Part shown: positions 34,489 to 47,000 of the stretch, piece after piece | Layout of the letters: every line of letters starts with the position of its first letter | How positions within the stretch are numbered: the stretch's first letter is position 1 | Assembly: GCA_963281155.1 (NCBI GenBank) | Contig: CAUJLY010000003.1 | Location: 5,890,001-5,954,000, forward strand | Direction: 5' to 3' | DNA length: 64,000 nucleotides | Source: Rhabditophanes sp. KR3021 | Lineage: Eukaryota; Nematoda; Chromadorea; Rhabditida; Alloionematidae | Translations under genes and position numbers: made by a program | The notes under the pieces: generated by a model | Told to the model about the DNA's origin: nothing | Seen by the model: only the letters and a program-made list of their open reading frames with translations | Databases searched by the model: none

Positions 34489-35478
34489 ATGCAGAATTAT
34501 GAAGGCTTGCAAAATATCGGACAAGGTAATTTTTTATTTAATATTTAATAAAAAACCAATCAAGGAACATATGGGACTGTGTATCGCGCCACCGACAAAA
34601 GAACAAATCAATTGGTTGCTCTAAAAGTAATTAAGCTAGATGATGAGGATGAAGGGGTGCCTAGCTCTGCGTTGCGTGAAATTTGTTTGCTCAAACAATT
34701 AAAGCATCCAAATGTGGTTTTGCTCAAAGACGTCATCCATTCAGATCAAAAGCTGACCCTTGTTTTTGAATGCTGTGAACAGGATTTGAAGAAATATTTT
34801 GACCAGAATAATGGGAATATTCCTAATTCGCAAGTTAGATATTTGTTTCAGCAGTTGTTGAGAGGGCTTTCTTATTGTCACCAGCATAATGTGAGTTTCA
34901 GCAAATATTTATATGAATTATTGCGTATTTTGGTTATTTATGTAAATTAATGTGTATTTATTAAGGTACTTCATAGAGACCTAAAGCCTCACAATTTATT
35001 GATTTCGGGCAATGGAATGCTATTAAAATTAGCTGATTTTGGATTAGCCCGTGCCTTTGGGATCCCAGTAAGATGCTTCTCAGCTGAAGTAGTAACTCTT
35101 TGGTATAGACCACCAGATGTATTATTCGGAGCAAAATTATACGATACCAGCATAGACATGTGGTCAGCTGGTTGCATATTTGCAGAAATAGCCAACGGAG
35201 GGAGGCCACTCTTCCCAGGATCTGATGTAGAAGACCAGTTGAAGCGAATCTTCAGACTGCTTGGGACTCCAAATGAATCTGAATGGCCCGCTGTCACAAC
35301 TCTTCCCGACTACATTCCAATTCCGCCCATGCTACCATCGATGTCTTTAGTCAAAGCTGTGCCTAATCTCAATTCGTTCGGAATCGACCTTTTAACCAGT
35401 ATACTAGTTTGTAATCCTAGCAAAAGAATGGACGCTCAAACTGCTTTGACACATCCTTATTTTACTAATATAAGTTAA
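34489..35478 (+). CDS. CDK5: Cyclin-dependent kinase 5
   Basis: Exons 34489-34525, 34565-34890 and 34966-35478 join across 39- and 75-bp introns to give 291 aa (vertebrate CDK5 292). CDK5-specific marks are clear: the PSSALRE helix, GTYGTVY with the inhibitory Thr/Tyr pair, [11 protein letters not shown] (HRD loop; His where most have Gln), [14 protein letters not shown] and [18 protein letters not shown], where Ser replaces the activation Thr of cell-cycle CDKs. It is a proline-directed Ser/Thr kinase activated by p35-type partners and acting mainly in neurons and synaptic transport. Nothing suggests loss of activity. Confidence 0.96.
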
Positions 35479-36109
35479 TGTGTGTATAAATTATGTAATA
35501 CATATAAATAAATTCTAATTGTTTTTGTGTCTTATAAGATAATAGATATTGGTTTCATTCACCAAATGTGTATAATAAGATAAATGTAAATATCTATGAT
35601 GAAAAGAATTACTGCCAGGACAATGGAACGTAACCGTATTTACATTTTCCATTCTCATCTCTTAAATCATCCTCGTTCCTGTTCTCTGATCTATACAGCT
35701 TTGGACCAAATAATTCTTTGATTATAGCATCAAATAAGAACCCTTGTAATCGTAATCAGGTGCTCCTCGAAAATGCCCAAAAACAGGCGTTGAAGTGAAT
35801 ATAGCGGCAGCAATCAAGGAGCAAATATATCAATATTGGATTGAATTAATATTTTGGTTTTAAATATTGAACTAAAAGTCATTTCCACTTTGGAAAATTT
35901 AATTTTAATTTATGAGATCAAATATTTCATCACAATGCGATATTAAATTACTTAGAGTTATGCGAAGGAATAAGTATGTTTAGGTATACAATACAAAGAT
36001 CATTAAATCAAAGCTCTCCTCGATTAATGAACATATCTCCACATCATATTCACCTCCATCTTAAAACGATTTTCTGTGTGAACCGTCGCATATTGAAATT
36101 CCTTTAATC
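35479..36109. other. Spacer between CDK5 and the SMC1-like gene
   Basis: AT-rich, with a frame-disrupted small coding relic at 35609-35834 on the minus strand. Otherwise empty. Confidence 0.4.
35609..35834 (-). pseudogene. Relic or miscalled gene for a small secreted protein
   Basis: The minus strand carries a hydrophobic SLIAAAIFTSTPVFG stretch followed by HFRGAPDYDYKG. In the next frame, after one missing base near 35740, it continues with DAIIKELFGPKLYRSE and a Cys-containing KCKYGYVPLSWQ end at 35609. The composition differs from the surrounding AT-rich DNA and looks coding. No ATG in frame was found upstream (stop near 35834), so the start exon is missing or lies behind another error. 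No family recognised. Confidence 0.35.
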
Positions 36110-36117
36110 ATTCACAG
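36110..36117 (+). promoter_or_regulatory. Probable trans-splice acceptor of the SMC1-like gene
   Basis: ATTCACAG ends 12 nt before the ATG at 36130, with no coding exon upstream. Confidence 0.35.
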
Positions 36118-36129
36118 CAAGCTTAATAT

Positions 36130-39100
36130 ATGGAGATGCCGCAAGAAAAGTATAAGTTACGGGAAATACGACTACGACACTTTAAGTCCTTTGTCGACGA
36201 GACAACTATCGGACCTCTTGAAGACGTTAATGTTATATTAGGCGGTAATGGTGCAGGTAAAAACCCCAATGGTATTGCTTTTGATGACAGTTTTGTTTGT
36301 AGGTAAATCGAATATCCTTGATGGGATCCAATTTGCGTTGCTACAGAAGCCTGCTGCATTGAGAGTAAAGAGTGAAGGACAGTTGATTAGCAAGTTGGAC
36401 AATGGGTCACCGATGTCGACTTCTTTCTTCGTCGAATTGACATTTGCCGCCCGAGATGCTTCAATCAAACTGAGAAGGGATTTCTGTACGCACCCGTCTA
36501 AGTCAAAAGATGCAAATGGCTACTCAATCGACGGGGTTACTGTCAAAGTTGGTACATATCGGGAGGCCATATCAAGTCTGGGCGTTGTTGGAAACTTGGA
36601 AAACGTCGCCATCAGCCAAGGATTGACTAAGACTGTTGCTCGGAAAAAACCTGTGGAACTAAGCTCTTTTATTGAACAACTTTGCTGTGTCGAAGCTGAA
36701 ATAAAAGAACACGAGCGAGCTGAAAGTCTATTGTACGAGGTCGAGGGAGATTTGGCGCAGATGCGTGCTGTTGTAAAAAGTAATGCAAATGAAAAGTGGG
36801 AAATTCGAAAATATCTGCTCGATTTGAAGAGGCATCAAGTAATCCAAGCTGAACATCAAAAGGAATGTGTAAAGATCAAGCATCTCACACTGTTTCAAAA
36901 TGTTCAAGCATTGCATGGTAAAAGACACCAACTCACTACGCAACAAAGTAAAAGTGAAGAAGCCAAAAGGAAGATCATGTTAAGTGATGATAATATCTTG
37001 GAGAACAATAGACAGATCGTAGATCTGAAGATTGAGGAAGCTGAAGAGGCCATTGCCATCAAAGAAATTCAAAAGATGGTGAATCAGAAACAAGCCATAC
37101 AAAAGAAGAATGAAATGGAGAAAAAGGCTCTGGCTACACGTAGAGAAGGATTGGAGAATGCGATTGTTCAACTCACGAAAGAAGAGGATTCCTTAATAGA
37201 TAAGAAGGCGGTACTCGAAAATCAAATACAGCAAGCAAAAGAGAATTGTGATGGAGTGGATGTGCAGATTGATCAGTTTGAAGATCTCGACTCTCAGGAG
37301 ATTTTGAAGAAAGCTGCCTTTGACAAGTGCCAGAACCAGTACGATGACGAGTCTTTTTTCCATCAACTCAAGTTAGAAAATGCTCGCGAGGATTTGAAGC
37401 GTGCGAATGGTGGAATTGCAAGACTTAAAACGAGTTCTGGGAAATTCAACAACGAATTAATCAAGAATGAAACTGAAGTTACTGCCATGACAGGTAAAAG
37501 AAACGCAATTGTATCTGATTTGAGTACTATGACACAACAAAGGGATTACTGTGAAAACGAGTTGCCTCGAAAGGTTCAAGAATTAGAAACGTTCCAGTTA
37601 CTTCTTGGCGAACTTAATGGAGATTTAACGAAAAAGACCAGTGAAGTAAAGAGCTTGATTGAATCCCTTGCAAATTCCCGTGAACCTCAAGACCCAAATG
37701 TGTCCTCCATTTCCGATTCCGGTAAAGATCTTGATTGGTACCTTAAGAATATGAAACTTACAACCTCTCGAATCAAAAGTTCTACTGAGTCCATGAATGT
37801 TCTCGAAGATGAGATCAAGCAATTAGAGAAGACTATTCAGAGCGTGGAAAGCAAAGAAGCGAGGCATGAAAATGTCCTAATTTATATTAATGAGAAGCTT
37901 GATCTTTTGAATGAAATCTCAACTTCTTTGAGAGAGTCTTTGAGTGAAGTAGATTTGAAATTGGAAAAAGCAAAGGCTACTGTTATTGAATCTGAAAGAA
38001 TCATCGAGGTTGAGGAGAACGAGCTCGAGCAAATTAGAATAAGATGCTTTAGTGAATTGGAGGAAGAAAACAAAAATCCGATTCAGACTCGTGAGGATTT
38101 ATTTGTAGCCAAAACAAAAATTTTGGGGCACATCGATGGGCTTACTAAGCAAATTGAAACAATCGAAGAGGCTCTAGACATTAAAAGGGCAATGAAGGTA
38201 GGTAAAACTGAAGATATGGAAAAACTTACTTCAGCTGAAAATTGTGGGGAAACTGTTGATGATGATTCGTTTGGGGAACTTCTAGAAACTCTATCGGAAA
38301 AGGAAGAAGACTTGAAGGCCATAAAGAAGCAAATCAAACTGCTAAAAGAAAATTCATCAGTGCTAATGGAAGCTAGGATTTTGTTAACAAGTCAAATCCA
38401 AGAATGTGACTTAGCTTTAGTCAAAGAAGTTAAGCTTTGTGAGAAAGTTGTTCTCCAAAGTATGAATGAATCATTCTTTAAAGAAGCTGACGATGTACTT
38501 GATTTCAACAAAAGCTTCTTGATTCAAACTTTTGGAAATAGATTTGAATATAAGGTGTCTAAATTGCTGGAAGATAGCGAAAAGAAATGTGACGAATTTC
38601 AGAGTGAAATGGATGGTTTCGTGTTCATAGAAAGTCAGGAAGAAGAGATGTTGAAGAAGCAAGAGGAGTTGAATTTGCTAGAAGAAAGAGTAAAGCAAGC
38701 TAGTTTAATACGCAAAGAAAGAAAATTGACTTTTGAAAACCTAGAATCAAAAAGAACAGCAAACTTTAAAGCTATCATGGAAAATCTAAACAAAGCCTTG
38801 AAAGTTCTGACGAATCTTATTTTCGGATCAAATAACTCCCAAGCATTACTTGTTAATTCTTCATTCCAAGGTTCAAACTACAATTCATCGACCATCTTCA
38901 ACTTCTGGATTTATGGAAAACAGCTTCAACAGATTGAAGATATGAGTGGGGGTGAACAGAATTTCGCTTCCTTAATACTGCTGGTTGCTTGTTGCTTAAA
39001 TTTTCCTGGTCCTTTTTTGTTCTTGGATGAAGTTGATGCTTGTCTTGATGGGGAAAGAAGAGCTCTCATGACAAAGATCATTGAGCAACTTAGCGGTGGG

Positions 39101-39253
39101 ACCACAATTATGGTAATTACACACAATAGAGATATTGCTGGGTGTGGTGATAAGGTTATTGCTGTTATGGACGAAATTAAAGATGGTTCTCATCGCAGTA
39201 AAACTTTTGGGATGAATTTGAGCAACATTCCGTCTGTAAGAGAAAATGGCTGA
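36130..39253 (+). CDS. SMC1-like ATPase without a recognisable hinge domain
   Basis: Exons 36130-36256 and 36303-39253 join across a 46-bp intron inside Walker A to give 1025 aa. The N-terminal head has GGNGAGKSN (about residues 37-45) and an AALRVKS segment typical of SMC1 (LRVKxLRDLI). The C-terminal head has the ABC signature MSGGEQNFASL, Walker B FLFLDEVDACLD and a THNRD His-switch region. Between the heads, residues about 170-870 are almost continuous Glu/Lys-rich coiled coil. Around residue 495, the midpoint where the roughly 150-residue globular hinge should be, there is only a short Pro/Ser linker (REPQDPNVSSISDSG). The length is 200 residues below normal SMC1 (about 1230). Head ATPase motifs look intact. 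Hinge-mediated pairing with SMC3 should be lost, so this may be a divergent paralogue rather than the cohesin subunit. Confidence 0.75.
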
Positions 39254-39937
39254 AAACGATTCGGATGAAATGGAGGAATAATTCATTTTGTAATTTAACT
39301 CATTTTTATTAATAATTAAATATCCTTCTTAATAATTTCAAAATATATACAATAAAACTTTGTATCAAATCGTTTTTACTTTATTTAATTACGAAATTTA
39401 AAAAACTTCGTTCATCTTAAATAAGACTAGATTTTAGTTATTAATAGATATGTACGTAAGTAAAACGTACTTTTGTTGGTTTTTATGGTATTATTAGCAT
39501 CTAGTAGAATATTCGATGATTCTGAAGATAATTTCCTAAATTATTGCCAACTTACACCTTGAAATATGTTCAAGAGCCATCTCTAAAACAAAAATGCTTG
39601 GAATTGTTTTGATTTTCTGAACGATTTGTTACATTCGAAACATCAAAGTAGTACAATCATTCCATTTAGCATATCCACTTAACATTATTTTTTTCGACTT
39701 ATCTAAAACTATTTAATCTTTCAAATAATAAAATGAACATAAATACTTTTTTAATTGCATTGTTTATTTGGTTTAAGGTATCTATAGTTGTTTGTGGCTT
39801 GCATCATTCATCTTTAAATGGCGAGCATTATTTTGAACCTGAAAAGAATGTTTGGAATCACGTTGTATAAAATAGGATGTGCTTGTCTATTTATTGTTCA
39901 GTACAATATTTATGGCCTTATTATTTATTAGACAACA
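39254..39937. other. Intergenic spacer
   Basis: AT-rich, with AATAAA-type signals soon after the SMC1-like stop. No coding or RNA feature is seen. Confidence 0.45.
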
Positions 39938-41218
39938 ATGATCAACTTTGTATTCCAACCAACTGCTAAAATTAAAACATATGACCAATTTTTGCAACTG
40001 AAAGCAACGTTTAGCGATAGTGATTCGGAACAGCAAAAGGAAATATTAAAAGTAATTTTAAAATAAATAGGTTTAATATCATCTTTTAGAAATTATTTGA
40101 TAGATTAGATGATTTCCTCCTAACAAAATTAACCAAAGAAGATGCCAAATTGAGAAAACTTAATGAAAGGAAGAAACAATTCTTGAAATACGAATTACTT
40201 TGTGCATATAATATGTTTGTTGATACGGCAAAAGCAGAATTATTCACCTTTGTTGCAAAGTCGGAAGCTTTGAAAAATATTATTCAAAATGATTACTGTC
40301 TGCCTCAAAATACGGTGAAATCATCTATTGAGAAAAATAATTCGTTAGTTAATGAGAATATACTCTCGCCTCGTCTTAACAAAGAAGCAAATGGCGAGTT
40401 TTTCAAAGGAACCAATTGATAAAGTAACATCTGCGAAAGAACAAATGAGTGAAGTAGCATATCCAGAAGAATCAATTGCAGAAGCTATGCTAGTGGAACC
40501 GGTTACAGGTAGTAAATTGGTAGTAGAGCCAATTACAGAAGTGAAATTACTAGAGCCTTTCGCAGATATCGGATCAGAAAACCCAATTGGTGAAGTTAAA
40601 TTAGTAAAACCAATTGACCAAGTTACATTAATAAAGCCAGTTGTTGAAGTTAAATTGGTTGAGCCAATTGCTGAAGTAAGGGTAACACAACTGATTGCTG
40701 AAGCCAAATTAACCAAACCAATAACTGAAGCTGATTTACCACAACCCGCAGCTGAAGTTAAATTAGAAGAACCAACTCCTGGCAAAACAATAGACGAGAA
40801 TGCAATGGCCTTCGAAAGATTTCCAAGTTTTGCACATGATGGCACGATCAGCGATGATGATGAAGTTGACGTGGTTTTTAAAAAAAGACTGCTTGCCGAT
40901 GAAAATGATACAATCAAAAGTGAAGAAAGGCAAACGGATGAAATATCCTTTCAAGAATTCGACATGGATGATAATATATGCAGTTCGTACCCTGTTGATT
41001 CAAGTCACAATTTCCTAAATGCAATATCATGCTTTGAGCAAGAAAGTGAGTCTGAAATGATTGAAGCCACTCAAGAAATAACTGCTGCTACAGACGCAAA
41101 TGAGGAAATTATTATTGAACAAGACTCAGCTGGGTGGGTAAGAGATAAAATAAGGGTAGAGATGATTAGTAACTCAAATGGTGTTCCAGTAGAATGCATC
41201 ACAATTGATGATGATTGA
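39938..41218 (+). CDS. Acidic protein with 9-residue repeats, unknown
   Basis: Exons 39938-40051, 40090-40347 and 40385-41218 join across 38- and 37-bp introns to give about 401 aa. The second donor (GTTAAT) is weak, and an alternative would be a separate ORF starting at 40392. The N-terminal 120 residues form a helical, Lys/Leu-rich region (LFDRLDDFLLTKL, KLNERKKQFLKYELL). The middle holds about ten copies of a nonapeptide of the form [EK]-P-I-x-E-V-K-L-V. The C-terminus is acidic with a final DDD. No domain is recognised. The pattern suggests an extended scaffold or spacer protein. Confidence 0.55.
40496..40774 (+). repeat. Coding 27-bp tandem repeat (nonapeptide), about 10 copies
   Basis: Encoded units include EPITEVKLL, NPIGEVKLV, KPIDQVTLI, KPVVEVKLV, EPIAEVRVT, QLIAEAKLT, KPITEADLP and QPAAEVKLE. 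The DNA copies have diverged at silent sites while keeping the reading frame and the Pro/hydrophobic pattern, so the repeat is maintained at protein level. Confidence 0.85.
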
Positions 41219-41955
41219 GTTAGTTTTATGAAATGCTTTATCCTTTGAGTAATAATATAATAAATGATTCCATATTTAGCATTTCTTTTATTTAAATAAA
41301 TAACACTTTTAAATTCGATTTCTTGATTAACTTTGTTCATCACGCCTAAATACTTTTATAATCAGCGTAAATTTTGAACTGGAATTGAGCATTGAAATTT
41401 CAGTAATTTGATTTTTTGATTGTGCTAAAATGTTTCCTGAACTACATTTTGTAATTTAAATCTAACTTTATGTCCATTTATTGTATGAGGCTCCCTTTTG
41501 GGAAGAAGTTTATTGGAATCGTAAATACAAGCATTCTTGTACGGCTAAATCCAGTACATATTTTATACTCATTTGACTAATCATAAAATAATTAATTTGA
41601 ACAAAGCAATGACTATGGATTTAAGCAAGACTCCCAAAGATGTTTTGATTGAAATTTTGTACGAACCTAGGTTCCAAGTTTTTAGTTAAGAACTGTTTTC
41701 CGGTAATTCATTCATTTTTACTTACTTTTATAACAGTCTTAATGAGTTTGTTAATTGCGATATCAAACCCTTAAAACAATGAACTAATATGCATATCCAA
41801 CGAATTATAGACAATTCTTATTAAATTTATTTATTCCACTGGAACAATAAAACACACTTTCAAATGACAAAAAATAATTTTATTTATGCCCAAAGCATCT
41901 GATTAACTACTTCCAAAAATATAGTTTTACATAAAAAACAAGATCATTACGCAGA
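41219..41955. other. Convergent spacer before aldolase
   Basis: AT-rich, about 740 bp. No coding exon or repeat of note. Confidence 0.45.
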
Positions 41956-43098
41956 TTAATAAACACGATCAGCCTCGAACAAAGATTCAGCAGCAGCTCC
42001 GTCACTATCTTCACCGGCGTAAAGTCCTCTGCAGGCTAGTGAGTTCATCTTGGCTCTCTTGAGGAGCACAGCTTGAGCAGCGCCAACATTTTCATCTTTT
42101 CCAGCCCAGGCTTTGATAGCTGAAGCTTGGAGGGCACGTCCGTAAGAGAAAGTGAGGGCCCATGGCTTGATGGCTTTGTATGCGTTCATGGAGTGAAGGT
42201 TTTGGGTGGCGTCAGTTTCGCATTGACCTCCAGACAAGAAAACGACTCCTGGGACGGCACTTGGTACGGTTCTTTGAAGGGCAACGACGGTAGCTTTTCC
42301 GATTTGTTCGGAAGTTGGTCTTGGTCCTTCGAATGATTGTCCAGCAGTCACCATATTTGGCTTCAGAAGAGTTCCCTCAAGGAAGACGTGGTGGTCAGAT
42401 AAAGCTTTGTAAGTATAAGCCAAGACGACCTCAGTAATCTTTTGACTTCTCTCGATAGAATGGTTGCCGTCAGGGAGGATTTCTGGTTCCACGATTGGCA
42501 CTAGGCCATTTTGCTGACAGATAGAAGCATATCTAGCCAAGTTTCCGGCAATCTCGGTCAAAGCTGTGTGAGAAGGAGTAGTCCCAGTAATTTTATGTAC
42601 ACATCTCCATTTAGCAAATTGAGCACCGTCTTTCTTGTATTTAGCGCATCTTTCTGACAAACCGTCAAGGCCTTGAGTGGTTCCTTCTCCTTCAGTTCCG
42701 GCAAGGGAAACGACGCCTTTGTCGACCTTGATTCCTGGGATGATTCCTCTCTTCTTCAAAAGCTCAACGAATGGAGTGCCGTCATCGGTCTTTTGATAGA
42801 AAGTTTCATCGAATAAGATTACTCCTGAGATGTAGGTGGCAATTTCTTCGTCAGCGGTGAAGAGCATTTGTCTGTACTTTCTTCTGTTCTCCTCGGTATT
42901 TTCAAGTCCGAGTGGAGAAAGTCGCTTTTCCATAGATCCGGTGGATTCATCAGCAGCCAAAATTCCTAATAATGGTTCAATTATTGAAAATCAATACTAA
43001 TTTGATTACTTACCTTTTCCGGGAGCAACAATAGCTTTAGCGATGGCGCGAAGCTCATCCTCTTGTTCGGTAGTCAAGTATTGGGAGTATGAAGACAT
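41956..43098 (-). CDS. ALDO: Fructose-bisphosphate aldolase, class I
   Basis: Exons 43098..43014 and 42965..41956 join across a 48-bp intron to give 364 aa, the standard length. Signature segments: [15 protein letters not shown], the Schiff-base lysine in [13 protein letters not shown], the neighbouring KWRCVHKI and VFLSGGQ, and a C-terminal Tyr as needed for full activity. The enzyme cleaves fructose-1,6-bisphosphate to glyceraldehyde-3-phosphate and dihydroxyacetone phosphate in glycolysis, and runs in reverse in gluconeogenesis. Codon use is strongly biased, like RPL18. A GTTATAG acceptor lies 12 nt before the ATG. Confidence 0.97.
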
Positions 43099-44058
43099 CT
43101 TAAGTAGTTTCTATAACACAAAAATAAATTAATGTAAGTATAATATTTCTCAACAAAATATAACCTTCCACTAGGCTTCTTTCAAAAATAATAAACAGTG
43201 AATGAGCAACGCAAAAAGATGATTGGTAAATAGGGTGACGCGTACAAACTCAAATTTTGAAGCTTCTCAAAAAGTGCTTTTATTGATAAAGTTAACAATA
43301 TATATCTAAATATATAGAGAGGCCATGTCGACAACAGCTATTTTGTGGCACAGGCAACCTATCAAATAAGAATATCTATCGCATTTGAACAATTTCTTCA
43401 GATTGGCACGTACATAATGTAATGTTTGTATGTATGTGTAGTTTATCGAGCAAACTAATAAAAGTTTCTCCGTATACAAATGTATGTAACATTGCTGTCA
43501 GTGTGTTTTAAAGTCAGTGTGAGCTGTTGTTTTTTGAGATGCTTTTCACTTTAAGAGAACAAATTGACAAACGGATGGAAAGAGAAAGAAGGGTTTTTTA
43601 AGACGTTTTGTTCAGAGTTTTAGAAATATTGATAATATGTTATTTATAAAGATAATATTTGGCTTTTTAAACTTTGTTCTTTCATTTTAAGTTAGGTGAA
43701 AAAATACTGATCATTAGTTTTATATAGAGGTTAACCAATGCACATATCAATTTCCATTAAATAGACGTGTAATAAAGAGTTATATTATTTAACAGCGCCA
43801 GTCTTTCTCAAACAAGGAAGTAAATGCATTTTTTAGTATTAAATAGAAACACTCAAGCAATAAAAGTTTGTTAAATATAAAGATACAATTTGAACTATTA
43901 AAGTATAAATGTTTATTAAATACAAATCTAAAATAGTTACAATTTAAACTATCAAAGTATAAATGTTTTTTATGGCACACATTATTTTTACAAGTAATAA
44001 AGTCAATTTTAAAGTGATGTAGTATATAATATAAAGTAGTAGAGAGATTAGATACGAA
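43099..44058. other. Upstream region of aldolase and 3' flank of SREBP
   Basis: Contains a probable trans-splice acceptor at about 43111-43118 (minus strand), AT-rich promoter DNA and a two-copy repeat at 43.87 kb. No gene is seen. Confidence 0.45.
43870..43970 (+). repeat. Imperfect two-copy tandem repeat, about 45-57 bp
   Basis: The pattern TTAAATA...ACAATTT-AACTAT-AAAGTATAAATGTTT occurs at 43870-43913 and again at 43914-43970 with a small insertion. Confidence 0.55.
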
Positions 44059-47000
44059 TCAGCAATCACCAAAACTGGTATGCATCATTTCGTCTTTCAG
44101 CTTTTTCATGATCTTGAAGTGCACGTCTGTATGGTATTGTAGAAAGTTGGCTAGATGGACCTTTTCATGAGTTACGAAGAATTTGAGAAAATGGAGAAGA
44201 GTCGGTAGGGTGAGTGTGTCTTTTTGGATGTTAAATGACCGGAACTCTTGGAGAAAACTTTCATAGTATTGTGAGATTGGTTCTTGCGTTTTGGATTTCA
44301 TCAAAAGTTGACAAAGTTGGTAGAAGGAATGCTATAAAATTGGGTTAATTACAATTAATCTAGTTAATCAAATTACCTTTAAAGTTAAAGACTGATCGTA
44401 ACTGGCAGCAATTGTGTCTTCGTAAACTTCGAGGAAACCTTCGTAGATTTGGATTAATAGTGATTCACTTTTTGCCTGTCTCCAGTATAGGTAGTTCAAC
44501 TTTAATTTGGAATACCAAATTTCCAAAAGGCAGGAGAGATACCACTCGATGGTCATGCATTTGATTTTTTGTAATAAGTTTCTGCCTACATGAGATACTA
44601 CCTCGTCTTTGTCTAAGTCTTCTTGCATCACTTTTAGGCCCTTCATGCAATAGATTAGTGTTGCCTTTTCCGAATCAGACTTGAAATAATCGTCTATTTG
44701 GATTTTACGTGAACAAAAAGCTATAACCGCTGCGTGTGTAACTCCGCCTTCTAAAAAGAGAATAAGTAAAATCTAATTAACAACAACTTACCCAAAATCT
44801 CCTGTGGGCATCTCTTAACAACCGCATAATGCGTCTGCGCCTTATAATTATTACCAACCTTCCAATAAATAGCAGCACTCAACAAATGAGTCCACCACGT
44901 AGAAATTTGATCCGAGTAGTCCTTAGCATTAAAGATTGAATTCCAATCCTGAAGGCTAGCATCGGTGCAGTCAACAAAACTATTTCTACAACTTCCTACA
45001 TCGTAAGGTGAACATGAGATGGTTAATAGTAATTGGATAGATTCATTTACACCAGCTGAGGAAATAACGCCATTCTTTTTAGTGGATTGACAAGTATCAA
45101 CTAAGGTGTCTAATAAATGCATTTTGAAGGCATCTGTTAACTTGTTGATAGGCTTCATGAAATCACTCTTGGGTGATTTACTAAAAGGCATATTGTCGGT
45201 CTTGCTTCTACTCATACTCTTGATAATACTCTCAACTTTAGTTATATCTGACAAAAATCTCTTCCCACTACTGGAGAACATCCAATTCAAGGCACCGAAT
45301 TTTTCATTCTCCGCAATTGCCTTCTTAACATGTCTCTTAGCTCTTCTCATAAAGTACTTTCCTGTAACATTTCCAATGAAAAAGGTAATGACAATCTCGT
45401 CCTAATGGCAGCATTAATATAAATATCTGCTCTTTGAGCATGAGTCAAACGATCATTTGAAATTCCTGCACTTTCTGCCAAGTTTACTGCACTAAGGGCT
45501 AGATTAAGGCCTCTTAGGATATTAGTTCTACTTGGTTTTGTTATTAGATGCAGTTGATGCAACTGGTGGTATGCTAACGCTGTTGCTGCGTGACTTTTGC
45601 AAACTGTTAAAGTAGGCTGAGTAGGGGATCTCTTTCTTCTGGAAAAGTATCTCCCTATCCACACTCCATTTAGTAGATGTCTTATGATCTGCCAGAAAAC
45701 TGTCAAAAATTCATCCAGTCTTCCTTTTGGAATTGGTCTGCCGAGTGTATCCAATGAAAGTTGCAAGTAATGTTCGGCCCTTTCATAGGTCCCTTTGGTT
45801 ATAGCAATACTAGCACTTTTCTTTAATCTCAAAAATGATTCCCACGAAGGTGAAGTATGATCAGTTACTGAAATTTGTTATTAGTTGTTTGTGATAAATA
45901 CGTTTAGTTTATATTCTTAAATTTGAATGTTACCAGACTTAGTATGTCATCTAAGTTTTATATGAGATTAGTAGATTTTTGGTTAATAAAAGACACGTCA
46001 ATCCAACTATTACCTGGTTCTCCGGAAACTAATAACTTGTACAGTATAAATAAAACGACCATAAAATTGAACCCCCAAATAAATGTATTTTGACAGATTG
46101 AAGTTTTATACCAAATGGTTGCTTTTGTGGCCGTGTCATTCATTGCTGATATCATTGCATCTTTTTGAGCATAAGTCTGGTCGTTTATGGAAGTTAGGAT
46201 TCGGTGGGAAAAAGCAAGGATGGTTTCACTGGTTTGTTTATTAGAATTAATAGCGTGTTCACTTTCCTGAATTGGCGCAGCTGATTGACTCAAGTTATTA
46301 GTGGAAGAAGAAAAAGTTGAAATAGGATTGAAGATAAGCATCGCAAACATAAAAACACAAAGACTAATTCTCGACTTGTTATCCATCATATTTTTGATCT
46401 TAGTTTTTTGACTAGAATTTATTTTTGGGATTTGAATTTGAGAAATACGTGACACAAAATCTTGTGCTTGATGGTGATATTGTTTAAGATTTTGATAAAT
46501 TACGGGTTGGTGTAGTGGAGAGGGTGCGGAGATTGGAGATTCACCTGCACTACTTCCCCCTGAGTAATAATCTGAGCCAGGAGGCGATAGATTAGTTTGA
46601 TGGTGAATTTGAGCTTGGCTTTGGATGTTTTTGAGTGTTTCTTTTAGGTTTTTGTTTGCTTGTTGATGTTGTTTGAGGGAAGCACGAAGAGCACTGTTTT
46701 CACTTTTTAGATTATCATTTTTGTCGAACAGTTCTTCCATTTTGTCAATGGCCTTTCTGAGAGTTGCTGATTTGCTTAGCTAAAAAGTATTATTTGCAAT
46801 TTAACAGGATAAAAAATATTTAACAATTACCTTTTCATCTTTCTTAGCAACCAAATCTTTAAGCTGGTTAATTCTGTCATTGATAGAACATCTATATTTC
46901 TTTTCAATCAAATTGTGTGCCTTTCTCCTTTCGGTACGAGGTCTTTTGATGACATCCGTCTTCGAAATATCATCATCCTCCGAATAGTCAAACTCATCTA

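Noticed and set aside
45306..45405. A short intron to explain the SREBP frame slip
   Set aside because: The only frame-restoring GT-AG choice (about 50 bp) removes the conserved SLP segment and has a poor acceptor; a one-base discrepancy fits the protein alignment better.
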